A stretch of DNA of 64,000 nucleotides from Pseudooceanicola spongiae (GTDB lineage: Bacteria; Pseudomonadota; Alphaproteobacteria; Rhodobacterales; Rhodobacteraceae): contig NZ_CP045201.1 of NCBI RefSeq assembly GCF_014899185.1, positions 3,201,501-3,265,500 on the forward strand. The letters run 5' to 3'. The translations under genes and the position numbers were made by a program. Shown one piece after another: positions 29,576 through 38,104 of the stretch. Every line of letters starts with the position of its first letter. Position 1 is the first letter of the stretch. The notes beneath the pieces were generated by a model. That model had not been told where the DNA came from. It worked only from the letters and a program-made list of their open reading frames with translations, and did not search any database.

Positions 29576-30433
29576 ATGGCGATCTGGAACCTCGGCTCGG
29601 TCAATGCTGACCTCGTCTACCGGGTGAAGCATATGCCCAAACCCGGCGAGACCCTGTCGGCGCATGGCCATCAGCGGGGCCTCGGCGGCAAGGGTGCGAA
29701 TATGTCCGTGGCCTGCCATCGCGCGGCGTCACACGTGGAACATATCGGTGCCGTGGGCGATGACGGGCTGTGGATGAAGGCGCGGCTGGCCGAGTATGGC
29801 GTCGGCGTGGCGCATCTGGCCGAGGTTGCAGGGCCGACCGGGCAGGCGATCATCCTGCTGGATGACGCTGCCGAGAACGAGATCATCATCCTTGCAGGCT
29901 CCAACCACGCTGTGACGGAGGCGATGATCGAGGCGGCTCTGGCGGGGGCGACGGCGGGCGATATCGCGGTGTTCCAGAACGAGACGAACGCGCAGGTGGC
30001 TTTTGCGCGCGCCGCCAAGGCTGCGGGACTGCGGTTGGCTTATGCCGCCGCGCCCTTCGAGGCGGAGGCGGTTGCAGCGGTGCTCGAGCATCTGGATATC
30101 CTCGTGATGAACGCGGTCGAGGCGGAGCAGCTGGAGTCCGCGCTTGGCCGTGCGCCACAGGATCTGCCGGTGGCGGATGTGGTGATTACCCTCGGCGGTG
30201 ACGGTTGCCGCTGGATCCATACCGCCAGCGGTGCGGTGCGCGATTTTGCAGCGCCCAAGGTGGTGCCTGTCGATACCACGGGGGCGGGCGATACCTTCAC
30301 CGGATATCTGCTGGCCGGGTTGGATCAGGGCTTGGCGATGGAAGAGGCGCTGGCGCTGGCGCAGAAGGCCGGGGCGTTGATGGTCACGCGCCTTGGCACG
30401 GCGGACGTGATCCCGATGCGGGACGAGCTGTAA
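29576..30433 (+). CDS. PfkB-family sugar kinase (ribokinase-like)
   Basis: 285-residue kinase. The N-terminal GGKGANMSVACHRAA signature of ribokinase and the C-terminal DTTGAGDTFTGYLLAGL ATP-binding/catalytic motif (with the catalytic Asp of GAGD) are intact. SVNADLVYRVKHMPKPGETL resembles ribokinase, but a 2-keto-3-deoxygluconate or fructose kinase cannot be excluded. Its ATG immediately follows the maeB TAA with no gap, so it is translationally coupled to maeB; whether it shares a role is unknown. No nearby sugar transporter is visible. Confidence 0.82.
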   Translation: MAIWNLGSVNADLVYRVKHMPKPGETLSAHGHQRGLGGKGANMSVACHRAASHVEHIGAVGDDGLWMKARLAEYGVGVAHLAEVAGPTGQAIILLDDAAENEIIILAGSNHAVTEAMIEAALAGATAGDIAVFQNETNAQVAFARAAKAAGLRLAYAAAPFEAEAVAAVLEHLDILVMNAVEAEQLESALGRAPQDLPVADVVITLGGDGCRWIHTASGAVRDFAAPKVVPVDTTGAGDTFTGYLLAGLDQGLAMEEALALAQKAGALMVTRLGTADVIPMRDEL

Positions 30434-30553
30434 CGTATCTGTGATGCGATTTTCGCGCCTGACGGGAAACCGTTGCGCGCCCTGTGACGTGTCTGCTGGG
30501 GATCGGGGCAATCATCGCCCCGGCTGAACACGTAAAAACCAGGGAGTTCTGAC

Positions 30554-30967
30554 ATGAACCGCATTCTGATTGCCGCCACTCTGACCGCTTTTGCCGCCCC
30601 CGCGATGGCGGCTGATCACATGATGTCGCCGATGGTCGAGGCGATGGACCAGGACGTCTCGAACGGGATCGTCAGCGCCTCCAAGGTGATGGCGCCGTCG
30701 AACGGATGGATGGTCGTGCACCGCACCGACGCCGAGATGAAGCCTGGCCCCGTGGTCGGCTATGCGCCGCTGCGCGAGGGTGAAACCGATGATGTCGCCG
30801 TGATCCTGCAGGAACCGGTGATGTCGGGCGACATGCTGATGCTGATGGTCCACGCCGAAGACGGTGGCATGAAGACCGGCGTGTTCGAATACACGCTGGG
30901 CGCCAAGGAAGACGGCCCGATCAAGCCCGATGGCAAGCTGGTGATGGCGACCATCACGGCGAAATAA
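30554..30967 (+). CDS. Exported DUF7282-like protein
   Basis: 137 residues. An N-terminal signal peptide (ILIAATLTAFAAPAMAA, cleavage after AMA, about residue 19) leads to a methionine-rich mature part. The pattern VSNGIVSASKVMAPSNGWMVVHR followed by PVVGYAPLREGETDDVAVIL resembles DUF7282 ('IDQDVSxGxVxVxxVxAPxxGWVVIH'), a small periplasmic beta-rich domain of unknown function. Good GGAG lies 9 bases before the ATG. It stands alone with its own terminator (30993-31025). I do not assign a function. Confidence 0.75.
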   Translation: MNRILIAATLTAFAAPAMAADHMMSPMVEAMDQDVSNGIVSASKVMAPSNGWMVVHRTDAEMKPGPVVGYAPLREGETDDVAVILQEPVMSGDMLMLMVHAEDGGMKTGVFEYTLGAKEDGPIKPDGKLVMATITAK

Positions 30968-30992
30968 GCGCCGCTTTTTACAGAGTGACGCA

Positions 30993-31025
30993 GGGGTCGG
31001 GGCCACAATGCCCCGGCCCCTTTTT
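30993..31025 (+). terminator. Intrinsic terminator after the DUF7282-like gene
   Basis: Stem GGGGTCGGGGC (30993-31003) pairs with GCCCCGGCCCC (31010-31020) with a single T-G wobble, loop 6 bases, followed by TTTTT. It lies 25 bases after the stop. Its tail TTTTTCGTGT matches that of the trxA terminator. Confidence 0.85.
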
Positions 31026-31109
31026 CGTGTCGCTTGGCATTTGGCACACGCGCGCCTAGCCTCGACTTTCGCGGATTGATGCTATGTCACACGTGAAACA
31101 GGAGGCGTC

Positions 31110-31829
31110 ATGAAGCTGGCAGTCTGGTCCGGGCCGCGCAATATCTCGACTGCGATGATGTATGCCTTTGGCAATCGCGCGGATTTCGCGGCGGTGGACG
31201 AGCCGTTTTATGCGGCCTATCTGGCGCTGACCGGCCTGAGACATCCGATGCGCGACGAGATCCTTGCGGCGCAGAGCCAGGACGTGGCCGAGGTGATTGC
31301 TGAGCTGACCGGCCCGGTGCCCGATGCCAAGATGCACGTCTATCACAAGCACATGGCCCAGCACATGCTGCCCGAAGTGCCGCGCGACTGGTTCACGGGG
31401 ATGCGGCATGTCTTTCTGATCCGCCACCCGGCCCGCGTGCTGCCCAGCTTTGCCGCCAAGTACGACCAGACCACGCTGGCCGATATCGGGATCGTGCAGC
31501 AGGGAGAGCTCTATGACCAGCTGGTGTCAGAGGGGCACACGCCGGTTGTCGTCGACAGTGTCGATATCCGTGCTGATCCTGAGGGGATGCTGCGGGCGCT
31601 CTGCGAGGAGGTCGGGCTGGAGTGGGACCCGGCGATGCTGACCTGGCCTGCGGGGGCAAAGCCCTTCGATGGCGTCTGGGCGGATGTCTGGTACGGCGCG
31701 GTGCACCGCTCAACCGGGTTCGCGGGGCCTGAGGGGCCGGTGCCGGTGCTGGAGGGCGCGCTGGCCGAGATGGCCGAGGCGGCGCTGCCGACTTATGAGA
31801 AGCTGGCCGGCCGCCGTCTGAAGGCTTAA
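31110..31829 (+). CDS. Sulfotransferase-like P-loop protein
   Basis: 239 residues. The N-terminal VWSGPRNISTAMMYAF resembles the 5'-phosphosulfate-binding loop of sulfotransferases, and FLIRHPARVLPSFAAKYD resembles their 3'-phosphate-binding region. This places it in the broad sulfotransferase/P-loop group that is common in Rhodobacterales and is often named loosely. Substrate and sulfation activity are unproven. AACAGGAGG is an excellent ribosome site (GGAGG 5 bases before ATG), and part of a degenerate parS-like sequence (31085-31100) overlaps it. It is transcribed alone. Confidence 0.72.
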   Translation: MKLAVWSGPRNISTAMMYAFGNRADFAAVDEPFYAAYLALTGLRHPMRDEILAAQSQDVAEVIAELTGPVPDAKMHVYHKHMAQHMLPEVPRDWFTGMRHVFLIRHPARVLPSFAAKYDQTTLADIGIVQQGELYDQLVSEGHTPVVVDSVDIRADPEGMLRALCEEVGLEWDPAMLTWPAGAKPFDGVWADVWYGAVHRSTGFAGPEGPVPVLEGALAEMAEAALPTYEKLAGRRLKA

Positions 31830-31866
31830 TCTTGCGCCAGGTTTTCGAATTATACACAAGATGTGG

Positions 31867-32154
31867 TTAAGATCCCAGCATCTTGCCCAGCTTCATGGCA
31901 ACGGACATATCACCTGAGACCTTGATCTTGCCCATGGCGAAGGCGGTCACCGGGTTCAGCTTGCCCGCGATCAGCTTTTCCAAGTTCTTGTGCGAGATAT
32001 GGATGGTGCAGTCGGCGGGGTCATCCGCCAGACGGGCGGTGCCGTCACTGATGGTGATCGCGCCATCGTCGCCACAATCGAACTTCAGGCTGTCGTCGAT
32101 CGGCTTGCGATCCAGTCCGCGCTGAAACTTGTCCGCGATCTCTTGCAGGGTCAT
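31867..32154 (-). CDS. SCP2 sterol-transfer domain protein
   Basis: 95 residues, the size of a lone SCP2 (sterol carrier protein 2) domain. KFQRGLDRKPIDDSLKFDCGDD and LIAGKLNPVTAFAMGKIKVSGDMSVAMKLGKML are family typical. Such stand-alone SCP2 proteins bind hydrophobic acyl or sterol-like ligands; the ligand is not known here. ATG 32154 is chosen for an AGGAG ribosome site 9 bases upstream; ATG 32172 would add six residues. It is preceded by the argG terminator. Confidence 0.88.
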   Translation of the reverse strand: MTLQEIADKFQRGLDRKPIDDSLKFDCGDDGAITISDGTARLADDPADCTIHISHKNLEKLIAGKLNPVTAFAMGKIKVSGDMSVAMKLGKMLGS

Positions 32155-32173
32155 GCCGTGCTCTCCTCCCATG

Positions 32174-32206
32174 AAAAACGCCGCTCCAATGGGTATTGGA
32201 GCGGCG
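32174..32206 (-). terminator. Intrinsic terminator of argG (minus strand)
   Basis: Perfect 12-bp stem CGCCGCTCCAAT / ATTGGAGCGGCG with a 4-base loop (GGGT), and on the minus strand it is followed by TTTTT. It lies 29 bases beyond the argG stop at 32235 and just before the ribosome site of the SCP2 gene. Confidence 0.85.
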
Positions 32207-32234
32207 TGATATGTGCAGCAAGTGTGACGTTACA

Positions 32235-33458
32235 TCACTTCAGGCGACGGTTCCGGGCGGCCAGCAGCTTGAGCCGCAGGGCGTTCAGCTGGATGAAACC
32301 GGCGGCGTCTTTCTGATCGTAGGCACCGGCGTCTTCTTCGAAGGTGACGTGTGCTTCGGAGTAGAGCGAGTGATCGGACCAGCGGCCAACGGTCGTGGCG
32401 AGACCCTTGTAGAGTTTCAGGCGGACGGTGCCGGTGACATGCTCCTGGCTCTTGTCGATCAGGGCCTGCAGCATTTCGCGTTCGGGGCTGAACCAGAAGC
32501 CGTTGTAGATCAGCTCGGCGTAGCGGGGCATGATCGAGTCTTTCAGATGGCCTGCGCCGGAATCCAGCGTGATCTGTTCGATGCCACGGTGCGCCTCAAG
32601 CAGGACGGTGCCGCCGGGGGTTTCGTAGATGCCGCGGGATTTCATGCCGACGAAGCGGTTTTCGACGAAATCGAGACGACCGATGCCGTGCTTGCCGCCC
32701 AGCTCGTTCAGCTTGGTCAGGATCGTGGCGGGGGACATCGCCTCGCCGTTGATCGCGCAGGCGTCGCCTTTTTCAAAGCTGATCTCGACGAACTCGGGTT
32801 CGTTCGGGGCCATCTCGGGGGCAACGGTGCGCTGGTAGACGTAATCGGGCGCAGCGACGGCGGGATCTTCCAGCACTTTACCCTCAGAGGATGTGTGCAG
32901 AAGGTTCGCATCAACCGAGAAGGGTGCTTCGCCGCGTTTGTCCTTGGCGATCGGGATCTGGTTCGCCTCAGCGAACTCCAGCAGACGGGTGCGGCTGGTC
33001 AGGTCCCATTCGCGCCAGGGAGCGATGACCTTGATGTCGGGGTTCAGAGCGTAGGCGGACAGCTCAAAACGGACCTGATCGTTGCCCTTGCCGGTGGCGC
33101 CATGGGCCACGGCATCGGCGCCGGTCATGGCGGCAATCTCGACCAGACGTTTGGAGATCAGCGGGCGCGCGATCGAGGTGCCCAGCAGATACAGACCTTC
33201 GTAAAGGGCATTGGCGCGGAACATCGGGAAGACGAAATCGCGCACGAATTCTTCGCGGACGTCTTCGATATAGATGTTTTCGGGTTTGATCCCCAGCAGT
33301 TCAGCCTTCTTGCGGGCGGGGTCGAGTTCTTCGCCCTGACCGAGGTCAGCGGTGAAGGTGACCACTTCGCAACCGTATTCGGTCTGAAGCCACTTCAGGA
33401 TGATCGATGTATCGAGGCCGCCGGAATAGGCCAGCACGACTTTCTTGGGCGCGGACAT
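32235..33458 (-). CDS. argG: Argininosuccinate synthase
   Basis: ATP-dependent condensation of citrulline and aspartate in arginine synthesis; 407 residues. The PP-loop [27 protein letters not shown], the citrulline-site segment [15 protein letters not shown], and [12 protein letters not shown] are all present. The upstream gap contains only a weak promoter. The gene is divergent from ilvA (104-base gap) and ends at its own intrinsic terminator. argJ is at 58 kb, so arginine genes are scattered. Confidence 0.96.
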   Translation of the reverse strand: MSAPKKVVLAYSGGLDTSIILKWLQTEYGCEVVTFTADLGQGEELDPARKKAELLGIKPENIYIEDVREEFVRDFVFPMFRANALYEGLYLLGTSIARPLISKRLVEIAAMTGADAVAHGATGKGNDQVRFELSAYALNPDIKVIAPWREWDLTSRTRLLEFAEANQIPIAKDKRGEAPFSVDANLLHTSSEGKVLEDPAVAAPDYVYQRTVAPEMAPNEPEFVEISFEKGDACAINGEAMSPATILTKLNELGGKHGIGRLDFVENRFVGMKSRGIYETPGGTVLLEAHRGIEQITLDSGAGHLKDSIMPRYAELIYNGFWFSPEREMLQALIDKSQEHVTGTVRLKLYKGLATTVGRWSDHSLYSEAHVTFEEDAGAYDQKDAAGFIQLNALRLKLLAARNRRLK

Positions 33459-33562
33459 GTCTACTTCCCTCTTTGGGTTTTCCCCGCGCGATAGCGGGTT
33501 TTCCGGCTGGGCACAAGGTCAGGCCCCTTGCGTATAAGGCCTAAGAGCGTAAGACATCGCCC

Positions 33563-34789
33563 ATGAGTGAGTTTCAGGATAAAGCCCGTGCAGCCATGCA
33601 CGCGATGCGAGAGGTGTTCCCCGCGACGCCTCTGATGCGCAATGACCATCTGTCAGTGAAATATGACGCCGATATCTGGCTCAAGCGCGAAGATCTCAGC
33701 CCGGTGCGCAGCTACAAATTGCGCGGCGCCTTCAATGCGATGCGCAAGGTTCATGGGGCCAGCGCCTTTGTCTGCGCAAGCGCGGGCAACCACGCGCAGG
33801 GCATGGCCTTCATGTGCCGCCATTTTGAGGTTCCCGGCGTGATCTTCATGCCGGTGACAACGCCGCAGCAAAAGATCGACAAGACGCGGATTTTCGGTGG
33901 GGCGTATGTCTCGATCAAGCTGGTGGGCGATTATTTCGACGACACGCTGGCCGAGGCACAGCGCCATTGCGCCGAGATCGGCGGCCATTTTCTGGCGCCG
34001 TTTGATGATGACGACGTGATCGAGGGGCAGGCCAGTGTCGGTGCCGAGATCGAAGACGAGATGCCGGAGCTCGCCGACATGATCGTGCTGCCGGTGGGTG
34101 GCGGCGGTTTGTCGTCTGGCATGCGCAGCTATTTTGGCGACCGGGTTGCCCTGCGCTTTGTCGAGCCGTCGGGCGGCATGTCGCTGCGCGCCGCGGTCGA
34201 GGCGGGTGAGCCGGTGACGCTGAAGAAGGTCGACAGTTTTGTCGATGGCGCGGCTGTTGCGCGGATCGGGGCGAAGCCGTTTGCGCGCCTCAAGGGCATC
34301 CGGGCCGAGGATGTTCTGGCCGCCCCCGAGGATCGCATCTGCATCACCATGCTGGAGATGCTGAACGTCGAGGGCATCGTACTGGAGCCTGCGGGCGCCC
34401 TGTCGGTCAACGCGCTGGAGGATCTGCGCGACGAGATCCGCGGCAAGCGGGTGATCTGCGTCACCTCGGGCGGCAACTTCGATTTTGAACGCCTGCCGGA
34501 AGTGAAGGAGCGCGCACAGAGGTTCGCGGGGGTGAAGAAGTACTTCATCCTGCGGCTGCCGCAGCGCCCCGGGGCTTTGCGCGATTTCCTCGACATGCTG
34601 GGGCCGGACGACGACATCAGCCGGTTCGAGTACCTCAAGAAATCAGCCCGCAACTTCGGGTCTGTGCTGATCGGGATCGAGACAAAGGATGCCGCCAATC
34701 TGGATGCGCTTTATGCGCGGATGGAGGCGGATGGCTTTGCCTATCGTGACATCACGACAGATCCGGTGCTGGCCGAGTTCCTGATCTAG
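33563..34789 (+). CDS. ilvA: Threonine ammonia-lyase (threonine deaminase), short form
   Basis: PLP-dependent deamination of threonine to 2-oxobutanoate, the first step of isoleucine synthesis; 408 residues. The PLP lysine is K52 in SYKLRGAFNA, VLPVGGGGLSSGMR is the phosphate-binding loop, and ASAGNHAQGMAF is typical. The C-terminal part (about 325-408, AGVKKYFILRLPQRPGALRDF) is a single ACT-like regulatory domain, so it is expected to be feedback-regulated by isoleucine. The stop overlaps the stop of the convergent Hpt gene by 4 bases. Confidence 0.95.
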   Translation: MSEFQDKARAAMHAMREVFPATPLMRNDHLSVKYDADIWLKREDLSPVRSYKLRGAFNAMRKVHGASAFVCASAGNHAQGMAFMCRHFEVPGVIFMPVTTPQQKIDKTRIFGGAYVSIKLVGDYFDDTLAEAQRHCAEIGGHFLAPFDDDDVIEGQASVGAEIEDEMPELADMIVLPVGGGGLSSGMRSYFGDRVALRFVEPSGGMSLRAAVEAGEPVTLKKVDSFVDGAAVARIGAKPFARLKGIRAEDVLAAPEDRICITMLEMLNVEGIVLEPAGALSVNALEDLRDEIRGKRVICVTSGGNFDFERLPEVKERAQRFAGVKKYFILRLPQRPGALRDFLDMLGPDDDISRFEYLKKSARNFGSVLIGIETKDAANLDALYARMEADGFAYRDITTDPVLAEFLI

Positions 34790-35109
34790 GCGGCCAGTCT
34801 GGCGGGCAGCTCTGCCAGAAAAAGTGCTTTGCTTTCGAGATAAGTGGTCTGGATCGCGTTGAGATCGACGCGATCCGCACAGCCTTCGCCCGCCAGCTTT
34901 TCGCCCTGTGCGCAAAGCGCGGCGCAGGCCCTGAACCCCAGTGTCATGGCGCTGCCCCTGAGAGCATGCAGATCCTCTTCCAGCTGGCTGGACTGGGGCA
35001 GGTGGTTCAGCGTGGTTTCCACCTCCTCAAGGAAGATCGAGATGACCTCGTCAAAGCCGTCCTGCCCGACGTCGTTGCGCAATTCCAGTATCTGGCCCCA
35101 GGAAATCAT
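34786..35109 (-). CDS. Hpt (histidine phosphotransfer) domain protein
   Basis: 107-residue protein that is entirely an Hpt four-helix domain. The phosphoacceptor histidine is H48 in LHALRGSAMTLGF, followed by CAALCAQGEKLAGEG. It should pass phosphate between a hybrid kinase and a receiver. It is divergent from the receiver-PP2C gene at 35281, with 171 bases between them that contain a perfect CtrA-type box. An interaction with that receiver is a reasonable inference, not something seen. The stop overlaps that of ilvA by 4 bases. Confidence 0.9.
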   Translation of the reverse strand: MISWGQILELRNDVGQDGFDEVISIFLEEVETTLNHLPQSSQLEEDLHALRGSAMTLGFRACAALCAQGEKLAGEGCADRVDLNAIQTTYLESKALFLAELPARLAA

Positions 35110-35191
35110 GTCGTGCCCCGTCCTTTGATCCCAAAGGCACCGTAGAGCTGAAATGTTAATTGAACCTGAAACATTAGGGAAAAATAGACAT

Positions 35192-35206
35192 TTAAGAGGG
35201 CCTTAA
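35192..35206. promoter_or_regulatory. CtrA-type binding site between the Hpt and receiver-PP2C genes
   Basis: TTAAGAGGGCCTTAA: TTAA at 35192-35195, seven bases, TTAA at 35203-35206, an exact match to the TTAA-N7-TTAA consensus of the alphaproteobacterial regulator CtrA. It is in the 171-base divergent gap and could serve both genes. It lies 75 bases before the GTG start of the plus-strand gene. Confidence 0.65.
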
Positions 35207-35280
35207 GCCTGCGGCCCTAAGTTGAGGCGAAGCGGGCCCGGGTCGACCCGGGGGCAGGGCAGCCAGGGCGGGCAGATCAG

Positions 35281-36585
35281 GTGCAATCACATTCGGCAAG
35301 GACGCTACCAGATCAGCAGGTCTCGGGGCCCGCGGATCTGGTGGACAGCCAGGCGACGGCGCTGCCACCGCGCCGCGTGCTGGTGGTCGATGACAGCCGT
35401 TTGCAGAGGCGCGTTCTGGCCGTCCTGCTGGGCGGCTGGGGTTTTGAGGTCCACGAGGCGACCGGAGGAGAGGAGGCGCTGGAGATGGGCCAAATCCTGC
35501 AGCCGGATCTGGTGATCAGTGACTGGATGATGCCCGGCATGGACGGCATCCGTTTTTGCAAGGCCTTCCGCGAGATGGTGCGCGAGGAGTACGGATATTT
35601 CATCCTTCTGACCTCGAAAGCCGACAGGATGGACGCGGCAGAGGGGCTCGATGCCGGGGCGGACGACTTTCTGACGAAGCCCGTCAACAAGGCCGAACTG
35701 CGGGCCCGGCTGAACGCGGGCGAGCGGATTTTGGACATGCAGCGCCAGCTGACGGAAAAGAATCGCATCATTCGCCAGACGGTGGACAAGCTGCAGGCGG
35801 CGCATGACTCCATCGACAGCGACCTGATCGAGGCGAAAAAGCTGCAACAATCGCTGGTGCGCGAACGCCATCGCGATTTCGGATCTGCGCAAGTGTCACT
35901 GCTGTTGCGCTCGGCCGGGCGCGTGGGTGGCGATCTGGTGGGGTATTATCCGATCAACGCCACCAGCTTTGGCTGTTTCGCGATCGATGTCTCGGGGCAC
36001 GGCATCACCTCGGCGCTGATGACGGCGCGGCTGGCTGGCTATCTGTCTTCCGCGGTGCCTGAACAGAACGTCGCGCTGAGGGCGGTTGGGGATGGCAGTT
36101 TCGCCGCCCGTCCGCTTGCCGAAGTGGCGCGGCATCTGAATGATCTGGTGCTGAGCGAAGTCACGACAGAACATTATTTTACCATGGTTCTGGCGCATGT
36201 GTCGCTGGACAGTGGCGAGGTCAAACTGGTGCAGGCGGGGCATCCGCATCCGGTGGTGCAGCGCGCCGATGGCCGGATCGAAGAGGTCGGGCGGGGCGGA
36301 GTGCCGGTCGGGTTGCTGCCCGACGTAGCCTTTGAGGACGTGACGCTGACGCTGTTTCCGGGCGATCGACTGCTGATCCAGTCAGACGGAATCACGGAAT
36401 GCCCGGACCCCGGGGGAACATTGCTGGGCGAAAATGGCCTGTTCGAATTTCTGAATGATCTCAGAGAAGTGAGGGGCGCGGCCCTGCTGGAGGCAATCCT
36501 TTGGAAGCTGGGACTTTACGCAGGCGATGCGGAGTTTCCCGACGATATCTCGGCGGTGCTTGTGGAATATCCGGGGGGCGGATGA
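35281..36585 (+). CDS. Receiver-PP2C (SpoIIE) phosphatase response regulator, RbaY-like
   Basis: 434 residues. An N-terminal receiver domain (about 31-145) has acidic residues D37/D38, phosphoacceptor D81 in VISDWMMPGMDG, T111 and K133 in LTKPV. A coiled-coil-like linker (about 150-190) follows. The C-terminal PP2C/SpoIIE phosphatase domain (about 200-432) has GGDLVGYYPIN, FAIDVSGHGITSAL, LVQAGHPHPVV and DDISAVLVEY. This architecture is that of RbaY, which controls the RbaV/RbaW anti-sigma partner-switching pair and gene-transfer-agent output in Rhodobacter capsulatus. The GTG start is tentative; the ribosome site is poor. Confidence 0.85.
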   Translation: MQSHSARTLPDQQVSGPADLVDSQATALPPRRVLVVDDSRLQRRVLAVLLGGWGFEVHEATGGEEALEMGQILQPDLVISDWMMPGMDGIRFCKAFREMVREEYGYFILLTSKADRMDAAEGLDAGADDFLTKPVNKAELRARLNAGERILDMQRQLTEKNRIIRQTVDKLQAAHDSIDSDLIEAKKLQQSLVRERHRDFGSAQVSLLLRSAGRVGGDLVGYYPINATSFGCFAIDVSGHGITSALMTARLAGYLSSAVPEQNVALRAVGDGSFAARPLAEVARHLNDLVLSEVTTEHYFTMVLAHVSLDSGEVKLVQAGHPHPVVQRADGRIEEVGRGGVPVGLLPDVAFEDVTLTLFPGDRLLIQSDGITECPDPGGTLLGENGLFEFLNDLREVRGAALLEAILWKLGLYAGDAEFPDDISAVLVEYPGGG

Positions 36586-36605
36586 GGCTGCGTGTCTGGC
36601 CCGTG

Positions 36606-37037
36606 TCAGAGCAGGGCGCGCAGGAAGTCGCGGTCGCCGGGGTTGGCAATCAGCTCCAGCGCGACTTCGAATTCGAGCCAGACGGCGGTGTGGTCCGGCT
36701 CCATCGGGTCAGAGCGGCGCACAGTCGGGCGCGCAAGAAAGATGTGGCACATCTTTTCGGCGTGCAGATCATAGTCGGGCATATAGACAAAGCGGCGATA
36801 GGCGCCGAGGTGGCGCGGCGTGCCGATAGCCCAGCCGGTTTCTTCCCAGACCTCGCGGTGCAGCGCCTGAATGGCGGATTCACCGGCATCGATGCCGCCG
36901 CCGGGCAGCTGAAATTCGGGATCCGGCTGCGCCTGGAAGGTCATCAGCAGCTTGCCGTCGCGCGGCAAAATCGCATAGGCGCCGGGCCGCAGAGTGTAGT
37001 TTTGGCCTGTCACAGGCGGGGTACCGTAGCGGCGCAT
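36606..37037 (-). CDS. Nudix hydrolase
   Basis: 143 residues with a complete Nudix box: GGGIDAGES followed by REVWEETGW, matching GX5EX7REUXEEXGU. PGAYAILPRDGKLLMTFQ at the start and CHIFLARPTVRRSD near the middle fit a broad NUDIX family. Substrate (nucleoside diphosphate derivative) not predictable. It converges on the receiver-PP2C gene (20 bases) and is divergent from hslO. Confidence 0.88.
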   Translation of the reverse strand: MRRYGTPPVTGQNYTLRPGAYAILPRDGKLLMTFQAQPDPEFQLPGGGIDAGESAIQALHREVWEETGWAIGTPRHLGAYRRFVYMPDYDLHAEKMCHIFLARPTVRRSDPMEPDHTAVWLEFEVALELIANPGDRDFLRALL

Positions 37038-37120
37038 AGGGGCTTTGTCCTTGAAGGTGGGTCGCTTGCCCCTTACGTCGCACCGCGTTATGCCAAGAGC
37101 AAGCGCATAGGATATTCCCC

Positions 37121-38104
37121 ATGACCATCAGCACGAAGATTGCCTGGGACGACACCGTTCTGCCGTTCCAACTCGACAAAGCAGACGTCCGTGGCCGCGT
37201 GGCCCGGCTCGACGGGGTGCTCGAAGGCATCCTGAAACAACACGATTACCCACCTGCCGTTGAGGCGCTTGTCGCCGAGATGGCGCTGCTGACCGCCCTG
37301 ATCGGCCAGACCATCAAGCTGCGCTGGAAGCTGTCGTTGCAGATCCAGACCCGTGGCGCGGTGCGCATGATCGCCACCGATTACTACGGCCCGCAGGAAG
37401 ATGGCGAGCCGGCGCGCATCCGTGCCTACGCCAGTTTCGACCGCGACCGCATCACCGACAGCAACCCCTTTGATCAGGTGGGCGAGGGCTATTTCGCCAT
37501 CATGATCGACCAGGGGCATGGCATGGCGCCTTATCAGGGCATCACACCGCTGGCCGGGGGCTCTCTCACCTCCTGTGCGGAGGCGTATTTTGCGCAGTCC
37601 GAGCAGATCCCGACGCGCTTCAGCCTGTCTTTCGGCCGCTCGACCGAGGTTGGCGGAGAAGAACACTGGCGCGCCGGTGGCGTGATGGTTCAGACGATGC
37701 CGAAAGCCGGGATGCATGTCGAAGAAGGCTCGGGCGAGGACGGGTTGCTGCAGGCGCAGGATCTGGTCAGCGGCGATGCCGAGGAAAACTGGAACCGGGT
37801 GAACTTTCACCTCAACACGGTTGAACAGCTTGAGCTGATCGGCCCCAGCGTGGCCCCGACGGACCTGCTGGTGCGTCTGTTCCATGAGGAAGGCCCGCGT
37901 GTCTTCGATGCTCAGCCGGTGCGGTTCGGCTGTTCGTGTTCCGAGGAGAAGGTGCGTCAGAGCCTGTCGATCTATTCGGCCAAGGACATCGAGAAGATGA
38001 CCACCGACGAAGGCAAGGTGACTGCCGATTGCCAGTTCTGCGGTGCCCATTACGTGATGGACCCAGCGACGGTGGGGTTTGAGGCCGGAGACAATGCAGG
38101 CTGA
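37121..38104 (+). CDS. hslO: Hsp33, redox-regulated holdase chaperone
   Basis: 327-residue cytoplasmic chaperone activated by oxidative unfolding. The four zinc-binding cysteines are C271 and C273 (CSC) and C304 and C307 (CQFC), in the C-terminal redox switch. The N-terminal domain shows the typical GQTIKLRWKLSLQIQTRGAV and YQGITPLAGGSLTSCAEAYF segments. The stop overlaps the following Nudix gene by 11 bases. Part of a plus-strand run hslO-nudix-cca. Confidence 0.96.
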   Translation: MTISTKIAWDDTVLPFQLDKADVRGRVARLDGVLEGILKQHDYPPAVEALVAEMALLTALIGQTIKLRWKLSLQIQTRGAVRMIATDYYGPQEDGEPARIRAYASFDRDRITDSNPFDQVGEGYFAIMIDQGHGMAPYQGITPLAGGSLTSCAEAYFAQSEQIPTRFSLSFGRSTEVGGEEHWRAGGVMVQTMPKAGMHVEEGSGEDGLLQAQDLVSGDAEENWNRVNFHLNTVEQLELIGPSVAPTDLLVRLFHEEGPRVFDAQPVRFGCSCSEEKVRQSLSIYSAKDIEKMTTDEGKVTADCQFCGAHYVMDPATVGFEAGDNAG

